NCBI RefSeq assembly: GCF_016802725.1
Contig: NC_052668.1
Location: forward strand, 4,880,501 to 4,944,500
DNA: 64,000 nucleotides
Source of the DNA: Solenopsis invicta
Lineage: Eukaryota > Arthropoda > Insecta > Hymenoptera > Formicidae
Direction of reading: 5' to 3'
Below, piece by piece: positions 34,373-45,020 of this stretch. Both the position numbers and the translations under genes were made by a program. Positions within the stretch are counted from its first letter, which is position 1. Each line of letters starts with the position of its first letter. The notes beneath the pieces were generated by a model. It saw nothing but the letters and a program-made list of their open reading frames with translations, searched no databases and was not told where the DNA came from.

Positions 34373-35120
34373 GGGGATTCTCGGGACCAACACTGTCGTC
34401 GGGTATATTCGACGCCGTTCTTTTGTGTTCGGCTTTTCCCTAAACCAAACTCCACGGAGTGTCCACACCCCGCAGAGTAAGATCATTTGGATCTCCACGC
34501 CGACCGCCCTCGCGTATCACGGAACCGTCCTCCGCGTCACACGTCGGCGATTTTGCGGTCGCGACCGGCCGTCGCACGGGCCAATCACGGCCCGTTTAAC
34601 TTTTGCTTGAGTTTGCCGATTTACGGCAACTCCGCTTACGTACTTTGAACGTATCGTAGATTATATGAGCCCGTTCGCTTAGTCCCTAAGTGCTTTTTGT
34701 ATAATCATTCGTATATTTTATACAAGTTTGTTTGTTTCGATTTAACCACTAGTTTAATCATATATGCGAGTTTGCGCAATTAATTACAAGGTATACGAGT
34801 TCCGTTCCTTTTGTTATATCCGTAGTGTAATCACTTATGCGAACGCATGCAGTCTGTTACATTTTTATACGAGCTCGTTCATTTTGGTTTGATCTTTAAT
34901 TTCACGATTTATACGAGTTTGCACAGTATTTACATTTCATGCGAGTCCGTTCATTTAGTTTAATTTAACGTACGATTTTTGCGGGTTAGTACATTTTTGT
35001 TTAACGTTACCGGGCACACCGCTTGTTTATTTAAATTAGTCTCTGTAGTTGACTTATATTTAGAAACTGTTTACAATTTTATATTTTTACATCAAATTAC
35101 GAAGTTATCATTTCTAAAAT
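34373..35120 (+). repeat. Gypsy-1 5' LTR, 5'-truncated
   Basis: This is homologous to 48138-48428 joined to 55078-55535, which is the 3' LTR with Gypsy-2 removed. The first ~490 bp present in the 3' LTR (from 47646) are missing here, so the left border at 34373 is a truncation and not an LTR end. Confidence 0.85.
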
Positions 35121-35122
35121 TT

Positions 35123-35138
35123 TGGCATCCGGTGAGCA
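35123..35138 (+). other. Candidate primer-binding site of Gypsy-1
   Basis: TGGCATCCGGTGAGCA directly follows the LTR homology and starts with TGG, as expected for pairing with a tRNA CCA end. The same site recurs at 55538 (TGGCATCCGGCGAGCA). I do not assign the tRNA. Confidence 0.55.
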
Positions 35139-35156
35139 CATCCGAGCAACCAATTT

Positions 35157-35301
35157 TGGGAGGATCCCAGATGCGCACGGACCCAATCGGACACCACCAA
35201 TCACGTAATCTAATCTAACCCAACCAACGGAAATACTCTAGGCATCGACCGCTATAATTGGTGGTGTCCAATTGGGTCTGTGCGCATCTGGGACCCTCCC
35301 C
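35157..35301. mobile_element. Palindromic MITE in the Gypsy-1 leader
   Basis: The arms read GGATCCCAGATGCGCACGGA and further, pairing with the right half through TCTGTGCGCATCTGGGACCC. They meet around an unpaired centre of about 50 bp. CAATTT is duplicated at both sides (35151-35156 and 35302-35307). The homologous leader at 55550-55590 reads straight through the site without it, so both the borders and the target duplication are supported by an empty-site comparison. Confidence 0.9.
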
Positions 35302-35374
35302 CAATTTCGATGTCTCGCACTGAAAGTACCAGCGTTATATGACGCTCCAGCAGGGACCGTTTTAAAACCGATAA

Positions 35375-36360
35375 CTATACCTGAAAGTAAATACCGTTAA
35401 CAAAGTGGGTAAAACAATTATCGTGAGAACAGCTCAAGAACTTGGCGCAGACGTAGCAAATTGAAACCGCCGGTACCCTTAAAGAACTCCGACACCGCGT
35501 AACACAACATCTGCTTGGAATGCCCGGCCAAGCTGAACTACCGGGCGAACTGGAAACAGGAATACGCCGAATCTTGCCCAACCGGAAGCCGCGATCGATG
35601 GCGATACGCATGCTAAGACCATGAACCAGATTCGTAAGTAGCTTGCCATTTTACATGACGCGACCTTCTATCATTTCTCGAACGCATCATCGAGCTCCAG
35701 CAAAAATAACTCTTTAGCGACGCGCAAATAAAGGCCGTACTGCTCGAACTTCTGCGGGGGACGCACTCGCATGGTACCGAAACGAGAAGAATGATTGGAA
35801 AAACTGGCAGGATTTTCTAACCGCTCTGCGCCGATACTACCTGCCCTGCTGCTACCAGGCTAAATTAAGACAGATACAAGACAACAACCCCAGCACTCCA
35901 AAGAGACGTACGCCAAATACGCTAGAACTATGCTAACCATGATGCGTCGAGCCAAAGGTTTTACGGAAGCCAAAAAGGTGAACCTCTATAAAAATTTGCG
36001 AGTCGACTACAAATTTTACGTTTGACTGAGCGAAACTACTGACTTGACCAGCCTATCCGAATAGGCCATAGAATACGAGGACATTGTCAAAGCCCGAGAA
36101 GTGGAAAGCCGCATAGACAAATCAAAGGTCAGCACGACCGCCACCGACATACCATATGACTGCTTCAATACCTGCTGGCGGTGCAAATAAAAAGGCTACG
36201 ACCGCTTTAGTAGCCGGCGACTGCTCAAGAAGTTTTGTTCCCAGTGTGGGAAGGATGACGTATTGACCAAAGATTGTCACCCGAAGCCGTCGCGGCCGGG
36301 ACCAGCGATTCCGACCCCCGGTCCTCATCCAGTTAAGTTACCAGCCTTGGCCGCACTTAC
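35375..36360 (+). pseudogene. Gypsy-1 gag
   Basis: Translated fragments in several frames give a gag-like helical region (KYARTMLTMMRRAKGFTEA, EYEDIVKAREVESRIDKS). They are followed by a cysteine-rich knuckle region near 36160-36275 (CWRCK, FCSQCGKDDVLTKDCH). A TAA interrupts the first knuckle directly after CWRCK. Stops and frame changes are frequent. Assignment rests on position before the protease and on the knuckle. Confidence 0.65.
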
Positions 36361-36860
36361 AGGTCCGAGGGATTCCGTAATATCGCTGCTCTGTTAGACA
36401 TCGGATCCGAGATTTCTATGGTCAATGTCGCCACGGCAGGACATATTAAGGCCATAAGGATCTGGTCAGTGGCATGAGAAGAGACAATCAATTTAGTAGA
36501 TGGCACCGCCGTTACCACTCTTGGCCAGGTCACCATTCCCATACAGATTTTGGGGAGGCGACTATATCATCGCTTCCATATCTTGCCCACATTGGAAAGC
36601 CCCATGTTGACTGGCACTGACCTGTGGGCTCGGTTGGAGATAAGTATTCCTCCTCCTTCCGCTAACGCGTTTTCCCAGATTTTCACGCGGTCTACCTACA
36701 TCATCGCCATCGGTATCGTCCACCGCATCCTGCAGGAGGAAGGGGAATTCCGAGCCTTCCTTGACGCAGAACTTTTCAAATTTGACGTCGTGCAAGGACC
36801 GACCAACCGAGCCACTCACGTAATCCGCGTAAAGACCGACACGCCGATAAAACAGTGCTA
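36361..36860 (+). pseudogene. Gypsy-1 protease
   Basis: AALLDIGSEISMVN (about 36385-36425) is the aspartic-protease active site, with DIGS in place of the usual DTGS. Downstream, in shifted frames, are TTLGQVTIPIQILGRRLYHR and MLTGTDLWARLEISI, which resemble the end of Gypsy proteases. The linker continues to the reverse transcriptase. Confidence 0.75.
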
Positions 36861-39180
36861 TTGACTGCGAAACCTCGCGATGCAGAAAATTATCGACGAC
36901 GAGGTGCGCGCCATGGAAATGGCCGAAGTTATCAAACCATTCACCAGTTCGTGGAGCTTTTCCGTCTTTATTGTTTGCAAAAAGGACGGTAAACAGCGCT
37001 TTTGCATCGACTTCTGCAAGGTGAACGAGGTCACGCTGTAACCAAATGGATCGTCACGAAAAATACGAGTCACGGCTAAATGTTACCGGTCTTCCGGTAA
37101 TGATTCGGTCGCCACTCGTTTTTGTTCGAGAAAACGAGAAAGAGTTACTTAAAGCGCGCACTGGAACTTACCAGGGAGTGTGTTGTCTCGCCTGGCATCT
37201 TTTCCCGTGCCCGTGGTCTGCAAAGAGTTGACGTCTGGTTGCTCACCCTCTCGTGACCTCGTTCATGGCCCGTTCCAACGCCCGACTTATCAGTGAATTA
37301 TGCTGGTTTTGCAAAGGGATGGGTAGCTCTCGTGAATTATCACACGCGCGTTTGAGATTAACATATCACAGAGTTTATTTAAGAAAGTGTTTTACAACGT
37401 GAACTTGGCGTTTCGAGAATATTTGGTACAATCGTTTATATCGCGCACACTCACGCGTTCTCATTCACGCATACACGTCTGTAAACACCCGCTTATAATA
37501 TTAATAAACAACGCGTCGTCACCCGTTACTCGCGGCGCGCGAATTATTGTCCGCTCGTGAGTCTCTTACACGCGGTTAATCGAAAACTAAATTACCTCAC
37601 GACTTGATCATCCGAGGACGTCGTGGGTAAGAAACTTGAATAAAAGTGGAAAATGAATAATTAATGAAATTAAAAGAGCAACACTAATTACATATTAATG
37701 TGACATAACACTCGCGCACGGATAAACGGAATTGTCCCGTTACATCGTAATTAACAATTCGTCGACCGTCGCGAGAACTTTTCGAAATTTCGAGAATTCT
37801 CTGTTCTCACGCGCGACTTTCCTCTCAGTAGAGTACTCATCATCTCGGCTTCTAGAAACCGACTCTGACTATCCCTAGTCTGCCGTGAGAGTCTCGGGAC
37901 GCGATGCCCGCTTGGTGGTGGGAACGCGCGGACCAATCGTGCGTCCAAGCGCTGGTACGCCTTACTCACCGCCCCGTCGAATCGGGCGTTGCGCGCTTGT
38001 AACACGGCCAGGGAGATATGTATACGCCTATTTCACGCACACGGCGTATGGTAGCTCTCGCGCGCGCACTTTATGATAATCTTTGCATTGGCAGTTTGCC
38101 GGTCTGCCAATCATACATCTTCTTGCCCATGGTTTTTCACGTGTCACACGCATTCCAACATACTTGTCGTCCATTTATATCCGGACTTAAACTGATTAAT
38201 TAATAATAATAATAATAATATACTAGAGTGCATTTAAAGCAAATGTCCGTTTGTGCCCGGACTTAAACCAGCTAATTTGTTAATCATAATAATGCAATAA
38301 GAATTCAATTAAACAAATGAAATGATTCGATATGACGAATTGAATTGGAATCATTAAACAAAGTAAATTATACTTTTTAATCCGCGTCTCGCGCGTTATG
38401 ATTTAGACAGAGTGTCGTGACTCTAAGTGACAGGTTGCCGGTTTGCCAACTTGATCGACGATAAAATAACAACATGGATAAAATTAATAGAGAATGAAAA
38501 GTATAAAATATTAAATAAGATTTAACACTTAGTTTACGTATCGTCTACACGTCCTTCGGGGAACGCCCATTATCTTTCGGTGACTGTCGCCTCGACGCTG
38601 GAGATTTTTCCGTCGGCCTCGTAATTACCCTCGGCGTGGATCCTCTGATTGGCGTCAACGAGATCCCGTTGTTGTTACTTCCGGTTGCCCTTGTTTTCTC
38701 GGGTGATCGGGTGATTGTACATCCCGCGGTACCCTTGTCTGTCTCTGCGACTTTCGCGTTTGGTGCTCCCTGGTTTGTCTGTAATTTTACAGATTGGGGT
38801 GACGCACGGTCAATTTCCGGCGGTTGCAACGGAACGCGACGCATACCCGTTGCCTCACATTCCCGCCACCTTAAATAAATTACAAAGGGCCCAATATTTA
38901 TCAATCCTCGACCTTCAACAGGGGTATAGGCAAGTGCCACTATCTCCCGAGAGTTGGCCCGTGACTGCGTTTACCGTTCCTGGTCGGAAACTTATTCAGT
39001 TCACGGTCATGCCGTTCGGACTGCATTTCGCTTTGGCCACATTCCAGCGGTTACTGTACGGTATATTAGGCCCGGAACTAGAATCAAACGTGTTTTCGTA
39101 CCTCGACGATATAATCATTGTGAGCGCGACATTCACTGATTACCTACGCTATCTCGCCGAAGTATTTTGAAGGTTATGAG
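36861..39180 (+). pseudogene. Gypsy-1 reverse transcriptase, split by an insertion
   Basis: The first part (36861-37036) reads EVIKPFTSSWSFSVFIVCKK and RFCIDFCKVNEVTL. The second part starts at about 38837 with ERDAYPLPHIPATLNKL and continues ILDLQQGYRQVPLS, TVMPFGLHFALATFQRL and SYLDDIIIVSATF (YLDD at 39099-39110, the catalytic box). The break falls exactly between the VNEVT and RDAYPLP motifs, which are adjacent in intact enzymes. A 1.8-kb insertion is therefore the reason for the gap. A stop at about 39168 ends the second part. Confidence 0.9.
37037..38836. other. 1.8-kb insertion in Gypsy-1 reverse transcriptase
   Basis: It starts TGTAACC and ends around GTTGCA, and its base composition is unlike the host gene. 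I find no polymerase or transposase motif. A minus-strand Pro/Ser/Thr/Arg-rich frame (38940-38545) is not recognisable. It could be a solo LTR with leader, or another non-autonomous element. No clean target duplication is visible, so the borders come from where the host protein stops and resumes. Confidence 0.6.
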
Positions 39181-39643
39181 ACGTGCGGCTAATATTGAAT
39201 TCCGAGAAATGCCACTTTTGCGTGGACAGCCTGAAATACTCGGGACATCATCGACAGACAGGGGATTTGAACAGACCCCGACAAGGTAAAGGCCGTGACA
39301 CAGTGGCCCACGCTCACGAATATCAGACAAGTGCGTCAATTTGTCGGCTTGGCGTCATGGTATCGACGATTTACACCGGATTTTGCAACCGTCGCCTCAC
39401 CCCTCACACGTTTAACCCGTAAAAATGCCAAATGGCAATGGGGGGGGACGAAAAGAAGACCGCGTTCCATACCCTGAAACATTCCTTTACCTCCGCTTCA
39501 ACGTTCGTCTGCCCGGAATTTTTTTTTTTGCAAACTGACGCAAGCACGAACAAACTTGGCGCAATATTATTACAACATTTTGAGGAGCGCAAACGCGTAA
39601 TTGCCTACGCCAGCCGCTCCCTCAATAAAACCGAAAAAATATA

Positions 39644-39911
39644 TGTTACGACCGCGACGCACACTCACTCACGTATCACTCACGGGGCACTCTCTTATTC
39701 ACTACTACTTCAATAACACTCTTTTTTGGGTTCTAAAGAGAACAAGCTTTATTAAATACAGAGAGACGCAAACTCGCGTCCGTACATCAAGCTTGACTCA
39801 CGTCAACCACAACATTATAACATCCCGTCGTCAACGAACGACAGTCATTTTACAAGTATCGATACACGGGCGTAACACTAATCGTCGCTTCCATAGGGCG
39901 GGCACGCAATA
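39644..39911 (-). repeat. 3' LTR of the tRNA-Pro-type LTR element
   Basis: 268 bp with TGTTACG at its left edge and CACGCAATA at the right (mutated from CACGTAACA). It is homologous to 44510-44772. Confidence 0.9.
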
Positions 39912-39932
39912 CTACCTCCCTTCTTCAAGGTT
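39912..39932 (-). other. Polypurine tract
   Basis: The minus strand reads CCTTGAAGAAGGGAGGTAG directly before the LTR, the expected position and composition of the plus-strand primer. Confidence 0.7.
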
Positions 39933-40147
39933 GTCGTCTCGACAACTAACTCAGAAGGCCGAAAGATTTCTGACAACTTGTTATTCACACATATTCTTTA
40001 TCTTGAGTCTTGCGCGCTTCTTTCTTCATTTTTCTGACAAAGGTGGGGGGATTAACTCTCGAGGACCCAACGCCTTTAAGGCGATGCTGGACTGGTCTCT
40101 ATACGTGCTTATTTTTGTGCACAGATAACTTTTAATTGGAGAGATAT

Positions 40148-40702
40148 TCGACCGATACATGTACCGAACATACAAATTCAAATAAGAAGGCCTATTCGGT
40201 CATAGCTGGATCTTAGTGCTTTATATATACGTGTGATTTTATATACTTTCTCAGACTCAACCAAACTGCGCGCCGTTACTTTTGGTCATATAACACAGTT
40301 ATGATCGAATAAGAGTTAGTAATATCATTTTTATTGAATTAAAATTAATTTTAATAATACTTGATACTTACTAGCATCTATATTAACCCTTTTCCCCCCT
40401 GAAAAAACTGTAAAGAATTTATTGCGAAAAATATCACCTCAGCCAGGGTTCGAACCTGGGACCTCCAGAATCTCCGGTACGGGTGTCTTAGCCAACTCGA
40501 CCACTGAAGCTGTGGTGATATTTCTCGCAATAACTGACTATGAGTTAGATCGCAATAACTGACTATGTGTTATATGACCGAAAGTAACGGCGCGCAGTTT
40601 GGTTGAGTCTGAGAAAATATATAAAATCACATGTATAAAGCACTAAGATCCAGCTATGACCGAATAGGCCTTCTTATTTGAATTTGTAACTCTTAATTGG
40701 TT
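40148..40702. mobile_element. Fold-back element with a tRNA-like core
   Basis: The outer arms (40172-40297 and 40566-40687, about 125 bp) are inverted repeats sharing AAGGCCTATTCGGTCATAGC and CAACCAAACTGCGCGCCGTT. An inner 20-bp inverted repeat (ATTGCGAAAAATATCACC at about 40421-40440, GGTGATATTTCTCGCAAT at 40513-40530) brackets a tRNA-like sequence. A 22-bp direct repeat (CGCAATAACTGACTATG...) lies at 40527-40573. There is no transposase. The unit sits in the LTR element interior. Confidence 0.8.
40436..40510 (-). tRNA. tRNA-like sequence (pseudo-tRNA or SINE-type head)
   Basis: On the minus strand the 75 bases can form an acceptor stem (GCTTCAG with CTGAGGT, two G-U pairs), TG, and a D arm (GTC-GAGTTGGCTAA-GAC). 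A perfect T arm (CCAGG-TTCGAAC-CCTGG) also forms. TGGTCGAGTTGG matches an RNA polymerase III A box at most positions, and GGTTCGAACCC matches the B box at 10 of 11. The 25 bases where the anticodon arm and variable loop belong do not fold properly, so no anticodon can be assigned. It is therefore a pseudo-tRNA or tRNA-derived SINE head. The acceptor helix is prolonged outwards by the inner inverted repeat of the fold-back unit. Confidence 0.55.
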
Positions 40703-41524
40703 TAACAGATTATAAAATTCTTTTACACAATTAAAGTAGTTACAAAAACACAGTTCGCTAGCTATAATTTAATACAAAAAACGAAAGTTGATTAAAAAAT
40801 TGTAATATAATTGTCGGTTTCTGCAGCTGACTCGTGACAACATGTGCTCATATAAAAATTGTAAACATTGTGTGTATAAAATAAGTAGTTAGCGAATTGT
40901 GAATTAAATCAAAGAACAATACGGCGCTTGCAAAATGATCCTAGAAGCTTTAGTATATAAGTGTATGAAAATTGTTTATGTAATTTTATCGTAGTGTTGG
41001 TGCAAAGAACACTAATTTAGTTGCTCGATATTCCGACGGCAACGTTGTAATCGAATTGCCAGCGAAGCGTATCGCTAGATCATTACAACGACCTAATTTA
41101 TCGACCTTACTCAGGCTTGTAAAACTTTTTTAGTGCAATGAGAAAAATTTTTTATTTTTTCTATATTATAAGTTTAATATTACTTTATTAAATTCTAATT
41201 TTGTATTAAACGTATCCGTTTAAAATGCATATAAAATATTGACATATTATGACATAATAGACGGAAGCATATCTTATTTGTTAAAAAATAAAAAAATAAC
41301 AATAAGATATGCAACTGGAAACAATGCTACAATATGATACAATAATTAAATGAAATATAAGAACACTTTAATTTTAAATTGGTATTCCAAATAAATAATA
41401 TAAATAAATGTTAAATAAACATTGTTTTAAATTTCTGTTTCAAACAAACGATTAATATAAAATAAATACTAAATTAATGCTGAATTAATGTTAAAAATAA
41501 ATATTCTTTTAAAATATTATTATA
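40703..41524. other. AT-rich interior of the LTR element
   Basis: No reading frame of note. I see nothing I can identify before the mariner at 41525. Confidence 0.5.
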
Positions 41525-42385
41525 TTAGGAGTACAAATTGAAAACCGCCGTTTTTTGTCAAAATTTGAGGATTGATTGTTGAAAAATGGTTACATACTTA
41601 TTCTTGAAAGTATTGTCCATCGCTGACCACTACTTTCTCCCACCTTTCGGGCAGCATACGAATCCCGCGTCGAAAAAACTGCTCGTCTTTTGCGGCGATC
41701 CACGAATCGACCCAGTTTTTGGCCTCTTCGTAATAATGGAAGTGGTGCTCAGCCAGGCCATGCGCCATTGATCGGAACAAGTGGTAATCTGAAGGGGCGA
41801 TGTCAGGAGAATACGGCGGATGAGGTAAGATGTCCCATTTCAATGTTTCCAGATAGGTTTTAACGACCTGAGCAACATGTGGCCGAGCGTTGTCGTGCAG
41901 CAAAATCACTTTTTCATGTATTTGCTCGTATTGTGACCGTTTTTTCTGCAATGCTTGGCTCAAACGCATTAGTTGTGCTTGATAGCGTTCTATGATGGTT
42001 TCACCCCAATAATACCTCTAACTTTGCGCCTTCAAACTTTTTCACCGATCCGGGACGCTCCTTGTCCTTTATGCCAAAATCACCACTTTTTTAGCGTTGA
42101 AACCATTCTCGACACGTTCTTTCATTAATGGAAGCTTCACCATAAGTTTTTACAATCATTCGACGCGCCTCAGCCGCAGATTTTTTCGAATTGAAGGCAA
42201 AAAGCAAAACTTCCCGCAAATGACGCTTATTGGGCACAAATTTCGACATTTTCGATCACAAAAAAATATATAACGCCGATAAAAATTCACAACTGCAATG
42301 ATAAGGAACTGTTGCCAGATGCCCAACTTTACTACCGCTGGCGCCATCTACTGGAAAACGGCGGTTTTCAATTTGTACTCCTAAT
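41525..42385 (-). mobile_element. Internally deleted mariner (861 bp), TTAGGAGTAC ends
   Basis: The inverted ends TTAGGAGTACAAATTGAAAA are flanked by TA (41523-41524, 42386-42387). About 430 bp of transposase is missing compared with the relative at 31991-33287. Confidence 0.93.
41598..42249 (-). pseudogene. mariner transposase with central deletion
   Basis: The minus strand starts MSKFVPNKRHLREVLLFAFN and runs through RTCREWFQR, a TAA, and KERPG...KLEVLLG. It then jumps to ETIIERYQAQLMRLSQALQK. The C-terminal half is open: EKVILLHDNARPHVAQVV (second Asp), YSPDIAPSDYHLFRSM (third Asp, 34 residues later) and RGIRMLPERWEKVVVSDGQ. The deletion removed the second half of the DNA-binding region and the first catalytic Asp, about 110 codons. 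Confidence 0.9.
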
Positions 42386-43039
42386 ATTATATACATAATT
42401 TTTTTATGACATGGCTATAAGTGTGCTAAACATTTAGTCTAACGTCAATCTTTTTTTGTTACATGCAGCGAAAAGAGACAGCGTAGTGTCAAAGTGCAAT
42501 TTATATTGTCAACACATTACGTCCTTATTCAATAGCAGAAACCCAACGGGTCGAATGAAAAATTGCTTCGCGCAAACTCATTTCCCTACAAGACGGCCCG
42601 AGGATGCCTGTCGAAGTATTCGGTACTGAGTTGGGTGATTTCGCTTGTTGAAAAGATAAGGACAGAATATAGAACTCAAACGATAATGGAATCAAAAATA
42701 TCGATATTATCGACATTTTTAGTTCTACTTAGTAGATGGCGCAGGACCGTTGGAGTTCGGCCGTCACTCCAGTATCGCCTTAAGGCTCCCTATGTCCCCG
42801 CCTCGGTATTTACCCTCAGGCCCTCGGGAAAACCTCAATTCAAAAACCGAGGCGAGGCGGTCTTCTTAAAACAAAGTATTACAACAATTTTTCACAAGAA
42901 AAATATCGCTTTGCACAAATCTCAGAACTGAAATTAAAACAAAATCCGACGTATCTCACTTAAAATAAAATAACCCTGCAAGAGAAAAATTTTTTAGTCA
43001 CAATTTTACAATAAAATTTTTGCGTAAAAGACACAAGTT
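42386..43039. other. Unassigned LTR-element interior
   Basis: Short frames on both strands but none with known motifs. No terminal repeats. Confidence 0.45.
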
Positions 43040-43720
43040 CGACGACTTTCTACTCTATCTAAGGCTCTTGCTATAAGTTATTGAGTGTTGTCCTCTGCAA
43101 TCCAGAAAAGAAAAGGATCGAAACGCACTCTCAGTTTCTAACAAAAGAACGATCTCTAGAATTCGTCTCCCAAGGTGAGGATTTCTAGGGAAGCTCGTCG
43201 ATTTCTACTCCGGGTTACTGCCACAAGTTACCGAGCGTCGCCAGTGTCAGTCCCAAACCATCACCTTTTTGGAAGAAAAAGAATCTTAAACTCTCTTCTG
43301 GTCTATCCCCCCTGGCTTTTGCCACAAGTAACCAAGCATCGTCCTCCACGGTTGACACTAAAATGACGACCTCTACCCTGGGATCCTGCCACAGGTTACT
43401 GAGCGTCGTCCGTGTTTGCAATCAGAATTCACTCGACGACCTCCTGCTCTCACCCGGGTTTCTGCTACGGGAAGCTAAACACTGCTATAAGGAACCTAAC
43501 CAAACCTAACCAAACTTAAACACCGTTTGCTGCAAATCCATTTCCTTGAGTTAAACCAAGAAATTCTAAAAAGAATCGAAACTCATTCTTAGTTTCAGAA
43601 GAAAGAACGATTCTCTGAACCCGTCCTCCAAGGCGTGGACTTTCAGGGAAGCACGACGACTTCCTGCTCTACTCTGGGCTCCTGCCACGGGTTACCGAGC
43701 GTCGCCCGTGTTATTCCCAA
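43040..43720. repeat. Imperfect repeat array around a GGTTACCGAGCGTCG motif
   Basis: Variants of CTGCCAC(A/G)(G/A)GTTAC(C/T)GAGCGTCG occur near 43070, 43226, 43328, 43395 and 43690, each with a preceding GACGAC(T/C)TC-type word. Units of roughly 70-250 bp have degenerated. The array lies between the gag-like frame and the rest of the LTR element. CCTAACCAAACCTAACC at about 43494 is a short local run and not a telomere repeat array. Confidence 0.65.
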
Positions 43721-43857
43721 TCCAATGCTCCCAAGGAAGAAAAAGGAACGAGAGAACGTCTCCTTCCCCCTAAGACAAAATTTCAATTTCAAAAAGAAGA
43801 AATCCTAAATTTAAAACCGTAACTCTCTCTTTCTCTCTCTCTCTACTCAAGAAAATT

Positions 43858-44349
43858 TTAAGAGAAAACGATACGCCATGAGTCAATTAAAACAATAAAA
43901 ATTAATAGATATAGATACAAGCCTAAAATGCGTTTGACAAGAATATCTTTTCTTTCAACCAAAGACGTGCCAAAACAACGCAAACGCAACGCGTTCCCCC
44001 GTTTATCCAACGCGAAACTTCTCGCGCATGAGCAACGCGGACATAACACGCCTCGACCATCCAATGGAAAATTTCTTGCGCCCAAGCAACGCGGACGCAA
44101 CACGTCTCTAATATTCAAAGCAGAACCTTCCGCACAAAAATAAACATTTTTGGAAGGACTTAACTGTGTCTTCCGAAGACGCTCCTCCTTCATTGTGCGA
44201 AGCTCCTTCAACGCTGCACGCAGCAATTTCGCGGTGCCTGTCGTTTCAGTATTTTCCGTAGTCCGTTTGATATCTCCCAAAGACCGTGCGTTTGGTCGCT
44301 TAACGGCTTCTTCCGTACGCTTGATGGCATCACTCAAAGCCGCGTGCAT
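43858..44349 (-). CDS. Gag-like open frame of unknown function
   Basis: A 163-codon minus-strand frame lies about 140 bp downstream of the primer-binding site of the LTR element, where gag would begin. It opens MHAALSDAIKRTEEAVKRPN, is basic and probably helical at first, then becomes Cys/Arg-rich (RPRCLGARN, CPRCSCARS, LRLRCFG). The three RxRCxxAR/xxRCFG units look like a short repeat and not a CCHC knuckle. I recognise no family. It may be a truncated gag remnant that still happens to be open. Confidence 0.35.
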   Translation of the reverse strand: MHAALSDAIKRTEEAVKRPNARSLGDIKRTTENTETTGTAKLLRAALKELRTMKEERLRKTQLSPSKNVYFCAEGSALNIRDVLRPRCLGARNFPLDGRGVLCPRCSCARSFALDKRGNALRLRCFGTSLVERKDILVKRILGLYLYLLIFIVLIDSWRIVFS

Positions 44350-44488
44350 GGACGCTCATCATCTGAGAGGGATTGTTCAGTCATCGCTAAGGAGCGCGTG
44401 CACATACCCCTCCGTGGAATATGTGTAAAAGCCATGGCTCAAAGCTTGTTTGCACGCTGACGAAAAGATAGCTCGTTTTGCTCGTTCT

Positions 44489-44506
44489 ATCCCGGACGAG
44501 CCCCCA
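44489..44506 (-). other. Primer-binding site, tRNA-Pro type
   Basis: The minus strand reads TGGGGGCTCGTCCGGGAT three bases after the 5' LTR end. This 18-mer is the classic primer-binding site complementary to the 3' end of tRNA-Pro known from gammaretroviruses. tRNA-Pro acceptor ends are well conserved across animals. Position and spacing fit the 5' LTR at 44510-44772. Confidence 0.85.
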
Positions 44507-44509
44507 AAA

Positions 44510-44772
44510 TGTTATGACCGCGATGCGCACTCACTCACGTATCACTTGCGGCGCACTCTTTTATTCACTACTATTTCAATAACACTCTCTTTTGGGTTCT
44601 AAAGAGAACAAACTTTATTAAATACAGAGAGACACAAACTTGCGTCCGTACATCAAGCTTGACTCAACCACAACATCATGACATCCCGTTGTCAACGAAC
44701 GACAGTTATTTTACAAGTATCGATACCCGGACGTAACACTAATCGTCGCTTTCATAAGGCGGGCACGTAACA
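44510..44772 (-). repeat. 5' LTR of the tRNA-Pro-type LTR element
   Basis: 263 bp, TGTTATGACC at its left edge and GGGCACGTAACA at its right, matching 39644-39911. The inverted TGTTA...TAACA ends are intact. Confidence 0.9.
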
Positions 44773-45020
44773 ATATTGTGCGACCGAATTTGAGTGTCTG
44801 GCCGTCGTGCGGGGGATCTGGCACATGCGTGGCTACCTGGAGGGTTTGGAATTTATCGTAATCACGGACCATCAGGCCCTCCAGTGACTATGCCGCCTTG
44901 ATTCCTTCACGGGATGCTTTGGGCGATGGGCGCTCGAGTTGCAGCAATTTACTTTTGATGTCCGGTACCGCAAAGGGCGGTTTAATAAAGTTGCCGACAT
45001 GCTTTTGCACCTACCCACGA

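Larger units (their letters stand above)
39644..44772 (-). mobile_element. LTR element with tRNA-Pro-type primer site, no pol seen
   Basis: Direct repeats 39644-39911 and 44510-44772 (TGTTA(C/T)GACCGCG ... GGGCACG(C/T)A(A/C)) are its LTRs. On the minus strand the right LTR is followed by a primer-binding site and the left LTR is preceded by a purine-rich tract, so the element runs on the minus strand. The inside (about 3.1 kb after removing a mariner and a fold-back unit) has a short gag-like frame but no protease, polymerase or integrase motif. It therefore appears non-autonomous. AT-rich target bases (ATA/ATAT) occur on both sides. Confidence 0.85.
39181..45020 (+). pseudogene. Gypsy-1 RNase H region, split by an LTR element
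   Basis: The left part (39181-39643) has, across frames, LNSEKCHFCVDSLKY, FVGLASWYRRFTPDFATVAS, LQTDASTNKLGAILLQH (catalytic Asp) and VIAYASRSLNKTEKIY. The right part resumes at 44773 with CATEFECLAVVRGIWHMRGY, FIVITDHQALQ and FDVRYRKGRFNKVADML. KTEKIY and CATEFE belong together in intact proteins, so the LTR element at 39644-44772 inserted exactly here. A TGA follows DHQALQ. Confidence 0.9.
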
